Shown: positions 1 to 8,977, counted from the stretch's first letter. The stretch: DNA of 53,503 bases from Actinomycetota bacterium (GCA_014384285.1 JACNGE010000017.1:1-53503), one strand, 5' to 3'. Notes: generated from the sequence alone by a model not told the origin. Numbers and translations are program-made.

Positions 1-1012
<1,012 letters not shown>

Positions 1013-1061
1013 GAATACTGAACAAGAACGCTTGCTATAGAATTTTTAAGAAGTTGATTAT

Positions 1062-1176
<115 letters not shown>

Positions 1177-1190
1177 CTTTTATTGAAGAG

Positions 1191-1213
1191 CCCCTAGGAA
1201 ACTAGGGGTTTTT
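1191..1213 (+). terminator. Rho-independent terminator of the rRNA operon
   Basis: A perfect 7-bp inverted repeat (CCCCTAG / CTAGGGG) closes a GAAA tetraloop and is followed directly by five T residues. It starts 14 bases after the 5S 3' end, as expected for the end of the rRNA transcript. It is the only textbook intrinsic terminator I recognise in the window. Confidence 0.93.
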
Positions 1214-1234
1214 CATTTAGATATGTAATTTATC

Positions 1235-1240
1235 TATACT
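1235..1240 (+). promoter_or_regulatory. -10 box (TATACT) 6 bases before the start codon
   Basis: TATACT is followed by TACAAT and then the ATG at 1247. With a usual 6-7 base gap from the -10 box to the transcription start, the first base of the RNA would be at or next to the A of the ATG, so a leaderless mRNA is inferred. No convincing -35 box is seen. Confidence 0.55.
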
Positions 1241-1246
1241 TACAAT

Positions 1247-1651
1247 ATGAAAAGTTTAGATTACGAAAAAATTCTTAGGTTCATTATGATTTTTGCAATA
1301 GTTGGTATCTCCGTATTAGTTGTAGTTGTTAATTTCATGCCTGCTTTTGCATACGATTTTTATGATCTCTATCCAGGTACAGAACATGGTCGGAGTAACT
1401 TTATTACCTACCCCAGCGTTCTGTATTTATTTGCTATTTATAACTGTTTTATGTACCTAGGTTCAAATGATTTAAAGTATATTGATGTATTTATTCTTCT
1501 CTCTATTCTTATGAGCATTATGAGGATAATATCAATTTTTACAAATGGATTGTATGTAACGCCATTCACAGTACTTGCATATCCGCCTGAATTGTTAGGA
1601 GCCCCAGTCCTATTCTTTATAAAAAAAATGATTCAAAAACAATCTATATAA
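1247..1651 (+). CDS. Small four-helix membrane protein, DUF4345-like
   Basis: The protein has 134 residues and about four hydrophobic segments (roughly 10-32, 53-72, 80-98 and 112-126), so it is an inner-membrane protein. The layout, a helix followed by a loop with a Tyr-Pro-Gly-Thr segment and then three more helices, resembles DUF4345-type proteins of unknown function; that assignment is a weak impression. There is no ribosome binding site, and a -10 box lies just upstream, so leaderless translation is likely. Its 3' end overlaps the convergent MBL-fold gene by 8 bases. It is the first gene after the rRNA operon terminator. Nothing in the sequence points to a substrate or partner. Confidence 0.75.
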   Translation: MKSLDYEKILRFIMIFAIVGISVLVVVVNFMPAFAYDFYDLYPGTEHGRSNFITYPSVLYLFAIYNCFMYLGSNDLKYIDVFILLSILMSIMRIISIFTNGLYVTPFTVLAYPPELLGAPVLFFIKKMIQKQSI

Positions 1652-2552
1652 GACTATTTCTTAGACCCCAAACCTGCATTTCAAAATTAGAATTTTGCAT
1701 GTAGTTTTTAATAGTTTGTTCATCAATTTTTAATGATATGTAATTTTGAGTTACCCATTCTTCTAGTTTTTGAGCAGCTTCCTTATTAGAAAGCTCAGGA
1801 ACATCTTTTATAAAATTTACCCATTTATCGATACTTATAATCGCATCATCAATAAGCTTATAAGGATTTTCATGAATGCCAAAGTGAGCAATACCAATGT
1901 AATTCAGCTCAAGTTTGCTTATATCTTCAAGTGTTTTAATTAGTATATCTCTATTAAAATCAGGAGGAGGGAGATTGGGTTGAACAAAGTTACCATGTGG
2001 ATAAATTAATCCAAGGGTATCACCCATAAATATAGTTTTTGATAATGAATCATAAAAGCTAAAGTGGTGTTTTGCGTGACCAGGGCTGTAAATGGAGGCT
2101 AGTTTTCTGTTATTTCCTAAATCAAAGCTATAACCATCTTTAAGTATTTTTATATTTTCGATAGGAGTCGGTTTAATCATTCCCCAGTTTTCTGTCAACC
2201 AATCCTCTGTATAAATTGCAGCTACTGCATTCCATAATTTTTCAGGGTTCGGAAGATGTTTTATTCCAAGTTCGTGAATGTATACAAAATGATTTTTATA
2301 TTTCTCTACCACATGACCAATACCACCTACGTGGTCAAGGTGTAGATGTGTTATTGCCGACCTATTTACATTTTCTATTCCCAGGCTATTTAATGCTGAA
2401 ATCAAATACGGAAAAGAGTTAGATGGACCTACTTCAATAAGTATAGGATCAGATGAGTCTATGTAGTAACATGACATCCTCCCAGGTTTGTCCTCCATGA
2501 GTACATCAATTTGGTAAACTCTATCGTTAAATTTTATTATTTCAGGTTGCAT
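1644..2552 (-). CDS. Metallo-beta-lactamase-fold hydrolase
   Basis: The 302-residue protein carries the metal-binding motif HLHLDH (about residues 88-93), the next metal ligand in a Gly-His-Ala-Lys-His segment (about 158-162), the bridging Asp in MGDT, and a later His in IAHFG. This is a complete binuclear metal site of the MBL superfamily, as in glyoxalase II, lactonases and related hydrolases. No signal peptide is seen, so it is probably cytoplasmic. Residues 245-302 form a helical C-terminal region. The family is too broad to assign a substrate. It is divergent from the gamma-glutamyltransferase-like gene, with only 44 bases between starts, and converges on the membrane-protein gene with an 8-base overlap. 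Confidence 0.88.
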   Translation of the reverse strand: MQPEIIKFNDRVYQIDVLMEDKPGRMSCYYIDSSDPILIEVGPSNSFPYLISALNSLGIENVNRSAITHLHLDHVGGIGHVVEKYKNHFVYIHELGIKHLPNPEKLWNAVAAIYTEDWLTENWGMIKPTPIENIKILKDGYSFDLGNNRKLASIYSPGHAKHHFSFYDSLSKTIFMGDTLGLIYPHGNFVQPNLPPPDFNRDILIKTLEDISKLELNYIGIAHFGIHENPYKLIDDAIISIDKWVNFIKDVPELSNKEAAQKLEEWVTQNYISLKIDEQTIKNYMQNSNFEMQVWGLRNSLI

Positions 2553-2596
2553 ATATATATTTTTGCATACCAGTTCTATAAACTACAATTGTTTGT

Positions 2597-4033
2597 GTGA
2601 AAGTTTCATTATCATCTACATCGCTTTACTCCATTCAAGCTGCTGAAGCAATTAAAGACTTATCGCCAAATGCAGCAGATTTAATGATAACTAGCGTGAT
2701 AACCTCTATGGTTACAGACCTAGGCGTTGTTTCACCTACAGCTGGTGGATTGCTCACTTACTATGATGGTGAAAATGGGATTATAAATACTGTCGATGGA
2801 TATTTTGTTTCTCCAAAAAGTTTTAATGGTAATGATCACGAGGAACATAAAATTTCAATGTCATATGGCGGTTACGTGGAAACTTGTAAAGGGGGCAATG
2901 CGTTTGCAATTCCAGGGATTTATAAAATTCTTGAACTAATCCATACAAGATTTGGGAGTATCCCACTTGAAAAACTTTTTGAATACCCAATTGAATTAGC
3001 TAAAAATGGATTTTCGTTACCGCAGCCATCTAAAGATTACTTAATTCATTCACTTGAGCCTTTGTTTATGTGGCATCCCACATCTAAAAATACACTGCAA
3101 TGTGTATTTAATGATTTAGAGAATGGGGTAGTGGTTCTATCAAAATTATCTGATAGCCTCAGCCACATGACGAATGAAGGCTTTAGTGATTTTTATTATG
3201 GAGATATCAGCAAAGAAATTATATCAACGGTACAAAAAGAGGGTGGTCATGCAACTGTGGATGATTTTGCTAACTATGAGTTAATTGAAAACAGTAAATT
3301 TACTACAGAATTTCGTGGTTTGGAGCTAACTGGTCATGCTGGACCCTCTATAGGGGGACTAATGGTCCTGAAATACTTAGATGCACTTGCTGGTGATGAA
3401 GTAAAGATTAAAGAAAACCTAATGAAAGTATATGAAGATAGAAAAAATCATTATGAGTTCTTTGGAAATAGAAGTACGTTTATAGATAATGAGATATCCA
3501 AGATATCGCAATCTAGTTCTACAATTCAAGTCAACACATCGGATGAATTAAATAATCATTTCTCGCTAACCTTTTCAAGTGGATACGGTTCCGGTGTTCA
3601 ATGTTCGGAGACAGGTATGTTTCTTAATAATTCACTTGGTGAAATTGAACTTAATCCACAGGGATTTTTAGGAGAAACATCTGGGGACCGTTTAATCTCA
3701 AATATGAGCCCTTTAATTATTAAGAATCAAAAAGGTATGGCAACAATTGGTTCACCAGGTGCTGATAGAATTAGTTCGGCACTAGCACAGGTCTTATATG
3801 AATATTCTCTTAATGCTGATTGGGTTATGGCAATTGAAAAACCTCGGTTCCACGTGAATATTGACGGCACTATTCGTTGCGAACCAGATACATATTTATC
3901 ATTCCCAGGGGAAATAACCACTAATACAAATGATATGTATTTTGGTGGTGTTTGCGTTACAGGTTTAGAGGAACAACTATTCGCTAAAGGCGATCCTCGT
4001 AGAGGAGATTCGGCATGGACAAATGTTAAGTAG
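2597..4033 (+). CDS. Gamma-glutamyltransferase-family protein (Ntn hydrolase)
   Basis: The 478-residue protein resembles gamma-glutamyltransferase from end to end: a large-subunit-like N-terminal part (SPTAGGLLTYYDG near residues 46-58) and a small-subunit core with GSGVQCSETGMFLNNSLGE (about 333-351), the MSPLII segment and a GSPGAD glycine loop. Active enzymes cleave themselves before a threonine. When the segment ending SLTFSSGYGSGV is aligned to the family, Thr309 (TIQVNTSD) takes that place. The family usually has TTH or TTQ there, so the nucleophile is kept but its neighbours differ. There is no signal peptide, unlike periplasmic GGT, and the chain is shorter than typical 550-580 residue forms. 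The start is GTG. It overlaps the SURF1 gene by 11 bases. The substrate is uncertain: glutathione, another gamma-glutamyl or acylamide compound. Confidence 0.85.
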   Translation: MKVSLSSTSLYSIQAAEAIKDLSPNAADLMITSVITSMVTDLGVVSPTAGGLLTYYDGENGIINTVDGYFVSPKSFNGNDHEEHKISMSYGGYVETCKGGNAFAIPGIYKILELIHTRFGSIPLEKLFEYPIELAKNGFSLPQPSKDYLIHSLEPLFMWHPTSKNTLQCVFNDLENGVVVLSKLSDSLSHMTNEGFSDFYYGDISKEIISTVQKEGGHATVDDFANYELIENSKFTTEFRGLELTGHAGPSIGGLMVLKYLDALAGDEVKIKENLMKVYEDRKNHYEFFGNRSTFIDNEISKISQSSSTIQVNTSDELNNHFSLTFSSGYGSGVQCSETGMFLNNSLGEIELNPQGFLGETSGDRLISNMSPLIIKNQKGMATIGSPGADRISSALAQVLYEYSLNADWVMAIEKPRFHVNIDGTIRCEPDTYLSFPGEITTNTNDMYFGGVCVTGLEEQLFAKGDPRRGDSAWTNVK

Positions 4034-4697
4034 ATTAAATAATCTACCAAACAAGTATCTTTTTTATTTTGGCCTTATTTTTGTATTCATATTTATATCA
4101 CTGTCATATTGGCAGTTCACAAGCTACCTTGAAGAAAAAAAACTATCTGCCCAAATATCGTATCCACAGGAACCAACAGAAGTACTAATTTCACAAATAA
4201 ATACCAGCAATGAATTTTCACTGATTACTACACAGGAAAGACTTAAGTTTGTAAAGTCATGGTTATTAAGGTCTAGAGTAAATAATGGTATGAGTGGATA
4301 CCATGTAATATCAATTTTTAAAAATGATATGAATGAGCACATTCTAATAAATAGAGGCTGGGTTCCTCTCTCTGCTGATGTTGATAATTATAATTTTGAT
4401 ACTGAAAGGTCATTTACTGGAATGTTGTATAAATATGATGAAATACCAAGATTCGGTCAGGAGGACATACCTGGATCTGAATATATTTTCAGAATCGATA
4501 AAATATTTCTACAGAATGAAACTAAAATAATTCTGCCAAATTACTATCTACAATTATCACAAAAATGCGGAAATGACATTACATGTATCGATACCTTAGA
4601 GCAATACCAAGCACCTCACCTTGGATACGCATTTCAGTGGATATTTTTTGCTATATGTTTAGCGGCTGTTGTTTTGAGGAAGAATAAACTCATATGA
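4023..4697 (+). CDS. SURF1-family cytochrome oxidase assembly protein
   Basis: The 224-residue protein has the SURF1 layout: an N-terminal membrane helix (about 12-32, ending LSYWQF), an extracytoplasmic domain with the signature LINRGWVPL (about 109-117), and a C-terminal helix (about 200-218) entered through HLGYAFQW. SURF1 proteins help insert heme a into subunit I of aa3-type cytochrome c oxidase. The start at 4023 overlaps the end of the preceding gene by 11 bases, and the stop overlaps the next start as ATGA, so the three genes form one operon. No cox genes are nearby in this window. Two Cys residues (Cys182, Cys187) near the second helix could form a disulfide; that is inference. Confidence 0.88.
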   Translation: MLSRLNNLPNKYLFYFGLIFVFIFISLSYWQFTSYLEEKKLSAQISYPQEPTEVLISQINTSNEFSLITTQERLKFVKSWLLRSRVNNGMSGYHVISIFKNDMNEHILINRGWVPLSADVDNYNFDTERSFTGMLYKYDEIPRFGQEDIPGSEYIFRIDKIFLQNETKIILPNYYLQLSQKCGNDITCIDTLEQYQAPHLGYAFQWIFFAICLAAVVLRKNKLI

Positions 4698-5605
4698 TTA
4701 AACGTTTTAAAAATGGTTCATATGACATTGCTTATCTCACCCAAGGTAAGGGTAGAGATATATTATTTTTACATGGGTTTCCTTCAAATATGTACATGTG
4801 GGATGAAATTACCGGAGTACTGAGTCAACAAGATTATCGAACTACTGTTATCGAGCAGAGAGGTTATCCTTTATCTTCCTCTAAGAAAATGAAACCAAAT
4901 GATTTTACAATCGATAAATTATGCGAAGATGTAGAAATCTTGATAAAAAATCTAGATTTAAATAATAAATTGACAATAGTAGGACACGACTGGGGGACAG
5001 TTGTTGCATGGGCATTAGTTAAAAGAAATAAAGTTCATGTAGAAAAACTTTTATCAATCTGTGGTGGAACTCTTTTTCCAAACTCTAAAGTTTACAGTTC
5101 TCTTAATTATGTAGATGGCAATCACTACATCACTTCATTTCAAAACCCAGAAAATGCTGCAATATTAATGGATGAGAATATAAAAAACTCAATACTTGGA
5201 GCATATAGAACAAAAAATAAGGAAGTCAATGTGAGTCTCTCTATTCAGTCATTATTTAACGATATGAATCACGATGAATATGCACTCACTGGTGATCAGA
5301 TAGAAAGTATTACATCACATTACAAAGTTAATGGATTCTATGGACCAATTTCATGGTATGCAAACTTAGATGAAAACATTGAAATATCAAAAAAATGGAT
5401 AAATAATGAAGTATCTCAAGAAATAACATTTATGTTTGGTGAAAAGGACATGGCAGTTTTATTAAATAAAAAAATGGTAGAAAGACTGACCAATGAAGCT
5501 GATCTTGTTAACATTAAGGAAATATCTGGTGCTGGTCACTGGCTGCCATATACACATAAGGAGAGTGTATTAAATGAAATCTACAGTCTTAATAAAGATT
5601 ATTAA
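4694..5605 (+). CDS. Alpha/beta hydrolase, epoxide hydrolase / haloalkane dehalogenase type
   Basis: The 303-residue protein has the fold's landmarks in order: the oxyanion-hole segment LHGFPSNMYMWDEI (about 26-39), the nucleophile elbow VGHDWGT (about 97-103) with Asp100 as nucleophile, an acid-bearing strand FMFGEKDMAV (about 249-258) and the catalytic His in GAGHWLP (about 283-289). An Asp rather than Ser nucleophile followed by Trp-Gly is typical of epoxide hydrolases and haloalkane dehalogenases. The variable cap domain lies between about 125 and 235. It is translationally coupled (ATGA) to the SURF1 gene. The substrate cannot be told from the sequence; an epoxide hydrolase is more likely than a dehalogenase because the HDWGT context is the commoner one there. 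Confidence 0.85.
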   Translation: MIKRFKNGSYDIAYLTQGKGRDILFLHGFPSNMYMWDEITGVLSQQDYRTTVIEQRGYPLSSSKKMKPNDFTIDKLCEDVEILIKNLDLNNKLTIVGHDWGTVVAWALVKRNKVHVEKLLSICGGTLFPNSKVYSSLNYVDGNHYITSFQNPENAAILMDENIKNSILGAYRTKNKEVNVSLSIQSLFNDMNHDEYALTGDQIESITSHYKVNGFYGPISWYANLDENIEISKKWINNEVSQEITFMFGEKDMAVLLNKKMVERLTNEADLVNIKEISGAGHWLPYTHKESVLNEIYSLNKDY

Positions 5606-5621
5606 TATGTCCTATAATATA

Positions 5622-5627
5622 TATTAT
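5622..5627 (+). promoter_or_regulatory. Possible -10 box for the adenosine deaminase gene
   Basis: TATTAT lies 8 bases before the ATG at 5636, and a second candidate, TATAAT, lies at 5613-5618. Either could serve; the closer one would give a nearly leaderless RNA. No Shine-Dalgarno sequence is seen before this ATG. Confidence 0.35.
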
Positions 5628-5635
5628 GTTGCGTT

Positions 5636-6580
5636 ATGAATAGAGCAGTACTTCATGATCATTTAGACGGTGGTTTGAGAGCAGCTACTGCTTCTGAACT
5701 AGCAAACCAAATAAATTACACTCCATTACAAAATATCGATAACATTGCTACATTTTTCGATCGTTCAGATTGCAAATCTTTGGAAGAGTATCTTGAAGCG
5801 TTCACTCACACCATTGCACTTATGCAAAGTTTTGAAAATCTAGAAAGAATTGCTTTTGAAGCCGCTGAGGATATGCACAATAACGGAATAACTATGTACG
5901 AAAGTCGATATGCCCCATTTTTCTCCGTAAATTCAAATTTATCCCCCACTGATGTAATTGATGCCATAAATTCCGGTTTCAATCAAGCACACAACACTTA
6001 CGGAATAGTTAGTGGCTTAATTCTTTGCGGTATGAGACATGATATTAAAAACGTAAAAATGGTCGGAGATCTGGCTATTGAGAATCGTAATAAAATAATA
6101 GGATTCGATATTGCTGGTCCAGAATTAAACTTTAGACCCAGTCTTTTTAACGAAACATTCAAAAATCTTAATACTGCAGGGGTAAACATAACTATTCATG
6201 CAGGCGAAGGCGATAATGTAGAATCCATACAAGAGGCACTAGACAATGGAGCACAACGAATTGGTCACGGTATTCGAATCATCGAAGACATTAACCTCGA
6301 TACTAAAACATATGGTAAAACAGCTTCTTATGTTCTAGAAAATCAAATTCCTTTAGAGGTTTGCATTACATCGAATATCCATACTGGAATTTACGCAAAT
6401 GTAGAGGCTCACCCTATAAATGAACTTGTAGATTTTGGTTTTCAAGTTTCATTGAATACGGACAATAGGCTAATGAGTAACACTTCAATTAAAAAAGAAT
6501 TATCAGAGGCTAAACGTTCTGGGGTTGAACACCCGGAAGAATTGTTAATAAACTCAGCTAGCTATAGTTTCTTGAACTGA
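5636..6580 (+). CDS. add: Adenosine deaminase-family protein
   Basis: The 314-residue protein begins MNRAVLHDHLDGGL, in which the two zinc-binding His of the family HxH motif are His8 and His10. The other active-site landmarks are present: THIHAGEGDN-type segment (ITIHAGEGD, about 185-193) with the third zinc His and the catalytic Glu, GHGIRII (about 210-216), and SLNTDNRLMS (about 275-284) with the last zinc-binding Asp. It should deaminate adenosine (or a related purine nucleoside) to inosine in the cytoplasm for purine salvage. It is shorter than the usual 330-350 residues because the N- and C-termini are trimmed. Its 3' end overlaps the convergent small nuclease-like gene by 27 bases. Confidence 0.9.
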   Translation: MNRAVLHDHLDGGLRAATASELANQINYTPLQNIDNIATFFDRSDCKSLEEYLEAFTHTIALMQSFENLERIAFEAAEDMHNNGITMYESRYAPFFSVNSNLSPTDVIDAINSGFNQAHNTYGIVSGLILCGMRHDIKNVKMVGDLAIENRNKIIGFDIAGPELNFRPSLFNETFKNLNTAGVNITIHAGEGDNVESIQEALDNGAQRIGHGIRIIEDINLDTKTYGKTASYVLENQIPLEVCITSNIHTGIYANVEAHPINELVDFGFQVSLNTDNRLMSNTSIKKELSEAKRSGVEHPEELLINSASYSFLN

Positions 6581-6886
6581 CTCAAGGTTATCAATTTCAA
6601 GAAAATTATAAAATTCTTTTTCATTAATGAGTTTAAAGTTTTTTGATGGATATAACTTTTTAGCTTTTTTTATCTTTTTTGACTTTCGAGTTATTAGATT
6701 TTGATTCATTGTTGTAATCTCTATAAATATATCTAATGAGGGGATGTAGAAGTCTGGTGTGAACATCATTTTAATTGCACCGCTACCCCACTTCAGCGGA
6801 AAGCTGATTGGTTCATAGAGCCATTCGATTCCAAATAAATCTAAGTGTTCTGCAAATATTTGTTCCGAACTTTGTGCAAACTTCAT
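6554..6886 (-). CDS. Small PD-(D/E)XK-like protein of unknown role
   Basis: The 110-residue protein has the outline of a restriction-endonuclease-like fold: a helix with Glu8, then FTPDFYIP (about 42-49) giving Pro44-Asp45, then a strand with Glu56-Ile-Thr58. Thr replaces the usual Lys of the E-x-K motif. After this comes a basic stretch, TRKSKKIKKAKKLYP (about 66-80). I recall a conserved family with a similar segment (TTM-x-Q-x-L-x-TRK) in other bacteria, but I cannot verify it. It is the last gene of the long minus-strand run; its start overlaps the MerR gene stop by 4 bases. Whether it is an active nuclease is open, given the Lys-to-Thr change. Confidence 0.65.
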   Translation of the reverse strand: MKFAQSSEQIFAEHLDLFGIEWLYEPISFPLKWGSGAIKMMFTPDFYIPSLDIFIEITTMNQNLITRKSKKIKKAKKLYPSKNFKLINEKEFYNFLEIDNLESVQETIAS

Positions 6887-7326
6887 GCTTTTTCAGCAGC
6901 CGCTTTTTCTGGATAGAGTGAATATATTTTTGCTTCTGCTTCTACATGTACTGGACCTAACGAAATACCAAACACTGCCTGTCCTTTTTTCAGCAAGTCA
7001 ATCATTTGATCATTATCAGTGATAACGTATATAGATTTACCATCAGAAAAAACTGAAACATCAGATATGTTAATCTTTTCACCGAGTACGTTCTGAATAT
7101 TTTTAAGAGCTATACGAATTTTTTGAAGACTTACACCAGCCTCTCTTAATTTGTTTACTAGTTTTATCTGTATGATGTCTTGAAAAGAATAAATCCTATG
7201 AAAACCAGAACCTTTTATATTTCTAATTGATGCATCAATTAAAGAGCTTGTAGTCCAATGGTCTAACTGCCTATAAGTGATCCCGGTTATTTTACAAACC
7301 TCAGGACCTGTATATCCCTGTTGCAT
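6883..7326 (-). CDS. MerR-family regulator (Rv1830-like)
   Basis: The 147-residue protein starts with a MerR winged helix: YTGPEVCKITGITYRQLDHWTTSSLI (split here as residues 5-20 and 21-30), the wing around GSGFHRIYSFQDI, and a following helix IKLVNKLREAGVSLQKIR. The C-terminal part (about 90-147) lacks metal-binding cysteines and probably forms a small effector or dimer domain. The order FtsR-like MerR, bifunctional nuclease, MerR matches Mycobacterium Rv1828-Rv1829-Rv1830, supporting an Rv1830-type regulator linked to growth or division control (family knowledge plus context). A -10 box 6 bases before the ATG suggests it can also be transcribed on its own as a leaderless mRNA. Confidence 0.85.
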   Translation of the reverse strand: MQQGYTGPEVCKITGITYRQLDHWTTSSLIDASIRNIKGSGFHRIYSFQDIIQIKLVNKLREAGVSLQKIRIALKNIQNVLGEKINISDVSVFSDGKSIYVITDNDQMIDLLKKGQAVFGISLGPVHVEAEAKIYSLYPEKAAAEKA

Positions 7327-7332
7327 ATTGTT

Positions 7333-7338
7333 AATCTA
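7333..7338 (-). promoter_or_regulatory. -10 box (TAGATT) 6 bases before the MerR start
   Basis: On the minus strand TAGATT is followed by AACAAT and the ATG at 7326. The spacer is nearly the same as the TACAAT seen before the genes at 1247 and 53206. It lies in the 38-base gap after the bifunctional nuclease gene, and would be an internal promoter of the long run. Confidence 0.45.
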
Positions 7339-7364
7339 CTATGATTTATTTTTTTATCAAGGTT

Positions 7365-7844
7365 TTAGAGAAAATCGTCAGGTGTAATGTTATCTATAAA
7401 TTCTCTGAATTCTTCTATGTCGTCTGTTTTGTCACCTATTATATCTATTGAATTTGCCTCAAAAACATCCTTATTTACCGTTATAGGGGCTTCTGAGCGG
7501 AGAGCTAGGGCAATTGCGTCACTTGGTCTAGCAGTAAGGGAAATATCACCATTTATAGTAGTTAGTATTAAATCTGCATAATATGTCTTGTCTATAATAC
7601 TTGTTATAGACACTTCTTTAAGAACAGCATTGAGAGACTCTATAACATCAATTATTAAATCATGCGTTTGAGGTCTTTCGTGCAAAACACCTTCTTGAGC
7701 ATAGGCAATTGACACAGCTTCTATTGTTCCAATCCATATCGGTAGAACTTTATTAGATATTGGATCAGAAAGTATCATTATTGGAGTATCAGAGTTCTCT
7801 TCCAATCTTATGCTATTAACAGCGACTTGTATTTTATTAGTCAT
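7365..7844 (-). CDS. Bifunctional nuclease family protein (DUF151)
   Basis: The 159-residue protein is a DUF151/BFN-domain protein: PIMILSDPISNKVLPIWIG (about 20-38), a central LTARPSDAIALALR segment (about 101-114) and an acidic C-terminus. The SARPSDAIALALR-type motif is the family signature. Plant homologues have been reported to have RNase and DNase activity, while the bacterial role is unsettled. It sits between two MerR-family genes as Rv1829 does in mycobacteria. A gap of 59 bases separates it from the carboxypeptidase gene, the largest in the 35-gene run. TAACCT lies 6 bases before its ATG, a weak leaderless promoter candidate. Confidence 0.9.
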   Translation of the reverse strand: MTNKIQVAVNSIRLEENSDTPIMILSDPISNKVLPIWIGTIEAVSIAYAQEGVLHERPQTHDLIIDVIESLNAVLKEVSITSIIDKTYYADLILTTINGDISLTARPSDAIALALRSEAPITVNKDVFEANSIDIIGDKTDDIEEFREFIDNITPDDFL

Positions 7845-7903
7845 AGATTAAGGTTAATAAAAAATATAACTATGAAAAAGTCAGGCAGTATACTTTCCAG
7901 TAT

Positions 7904-8977
7904 TTAATTTGCAAAAATAGAAAATAAATCTAGGAACTTAAATTTCCAAATTACTTCATAGCTGTTTGAATCTACACGTACTCGTCTACTTGAAATTGTA
8001 TTATCGAAATTTAATGTATTTTCATTGAACTTAATAAAATTTATCGAAAGCTTGTCTTTTAGATTTAAAAAATCTTTCCACTCATCTTTTGACGTACTGA
8101 CAGATTGAGAACTTGAGTTTCTTATAGAGTAAATCGGTTGGTCAATTTTAAAATTCTGAAAGTATCCAAAATTATTAAGAGACTCATAATACAGTAACTC
8201 TGTGTCGATAAAATGGTTTGTTTTAAGTTCATCCACGAAAGATTTGTTAACAATTGTAATGATTTGTCTATCATTATCTAAATTAAGTCCAGCAAAAGTT
8301 AGTCCTGCATTAGCAGTCCATCCTGTTTTTATACCAATAAAGCCTTTATCGATAATTTGATTAGTTGAATAATAAACTTGTTCATTTCCAGACACGTCAT
8401 CAGAAAAACTACTCTTACTTGTTATAGCTATTAGTTTATAGTTTTCAATAAAATCTAAAGACATTAATAATAGATCACTTAATGTTGTCATATGATTTGC
8501 TTCATCCAAACCATCAGGATTTACAAAGTTAGTATCTAACATACCAAGATTTTCTGCTTTCTTGTTCATTTTATCAACAAATAGATCTACATCATTGGAT
8601 ACAGCCATTGCAATTGCATATGCAGCGTCATTTGCGGAATAGATTAGAAGAAATTCAAGAAGATCTTCTACCGTTATTGTTACCCCATTCTTTAGATATG
8701 CAACCTTTCCAGCATATTCATAGTTTTCAGGTAAAGAAATTGTTATTAAGTCTTCAAACTCAAAGTGGTCAAGAAAAACAAGTGCTGTCATAATTTTTGT
8801 AATAGAAGCCGGAGCTATTTGTACGTCTATATTCTTTGAGTACATAGTAATTTCATTAACCAGGTCGTAAGAAAGGTAGTGTTCCGTTGTTATTTCCTCA
8901 TTTTCTAATTCGGCACTAAGTAAATTTGTTCCTGGTAAAACAGTGAATGCAAGGAATAAAATTATAAATCTTCTGAT
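7904..8977 (-). CDS. D-alanyl-D-alanine carboxypeptidase (peptidase S11), non-canonical start
   Basis: All three penicillin-binding motifs of the DacA family are present: SITK (SxxK nucleophile), SAN (SxN) and KTG in GIKTGWTANAG. It trims pentapeptide stems of peptidoglycan outside the membrane. The first in-frame ATG (8845) comes too late: upstream codons remain open and encode RRFIILFLAFTVLPG, a clear signal-peptide core ending near LLSA-E. No ATG, GTG or TTG occurs in that frame back to the preceding TGA. I place the start at an ATC (8977-8975), 6 bases after a good Shine-Dalgarno GGGAG; this gives 357 residues and a 16-base overlap with the FtsR-like gene. AUC initiation is inferred; ATA or ATT codons just downstream, or a sequencing error, are alternatives. 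No C-terminal amphipathic anchor is obvious. Confidence 0.8.
   Translation of the reverse strand: MRRFIILFLAFTVLPGTNLLSAELENEEITTEHYLSYDLVNEITMYSKNIDVQIAPASITKIMTALVFLDHFEFEDLITISLPENYEYAGKVAYLKNGVTITVEDLLEFLLIYSANDAAYAIAMAVSNDVDLFVDKMNKKAENLGMLDTNFVNPDGLDEANHMTTLSDLLLMSLDFIENYKLIAITSKSSFSDDVSGNEQVYYSTNQIIDKGFIGIKTGWTANAGLTFAGLNLDNDRQIITIVNKSFVDELKTNHFIDTELLYYESLNNFGYFQNFKIDQPIYSIRNSSSQSVSTSKDEWKDFLNLKDKLSINFIKFNENTLNFDNTISSRRVRVDSNSYEVIWKFKFLDLFSIFAN

Noticed and set aside
1013-1061. tRNA gene between 23S and 5S rRNA
   Set aside because: The spacer is about 49 bases, too short for a tRNA, and has no T-loop motif.
3521-3560. Apparent loss of the GGT catalytic Thr (NNH in place of TTH near residue 318)
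   Set aside because: Lining up the following SLTFSSGYGSGV with the family shows that NNH falls later, and Thr309 in TIQVN takes the nucleophile position.
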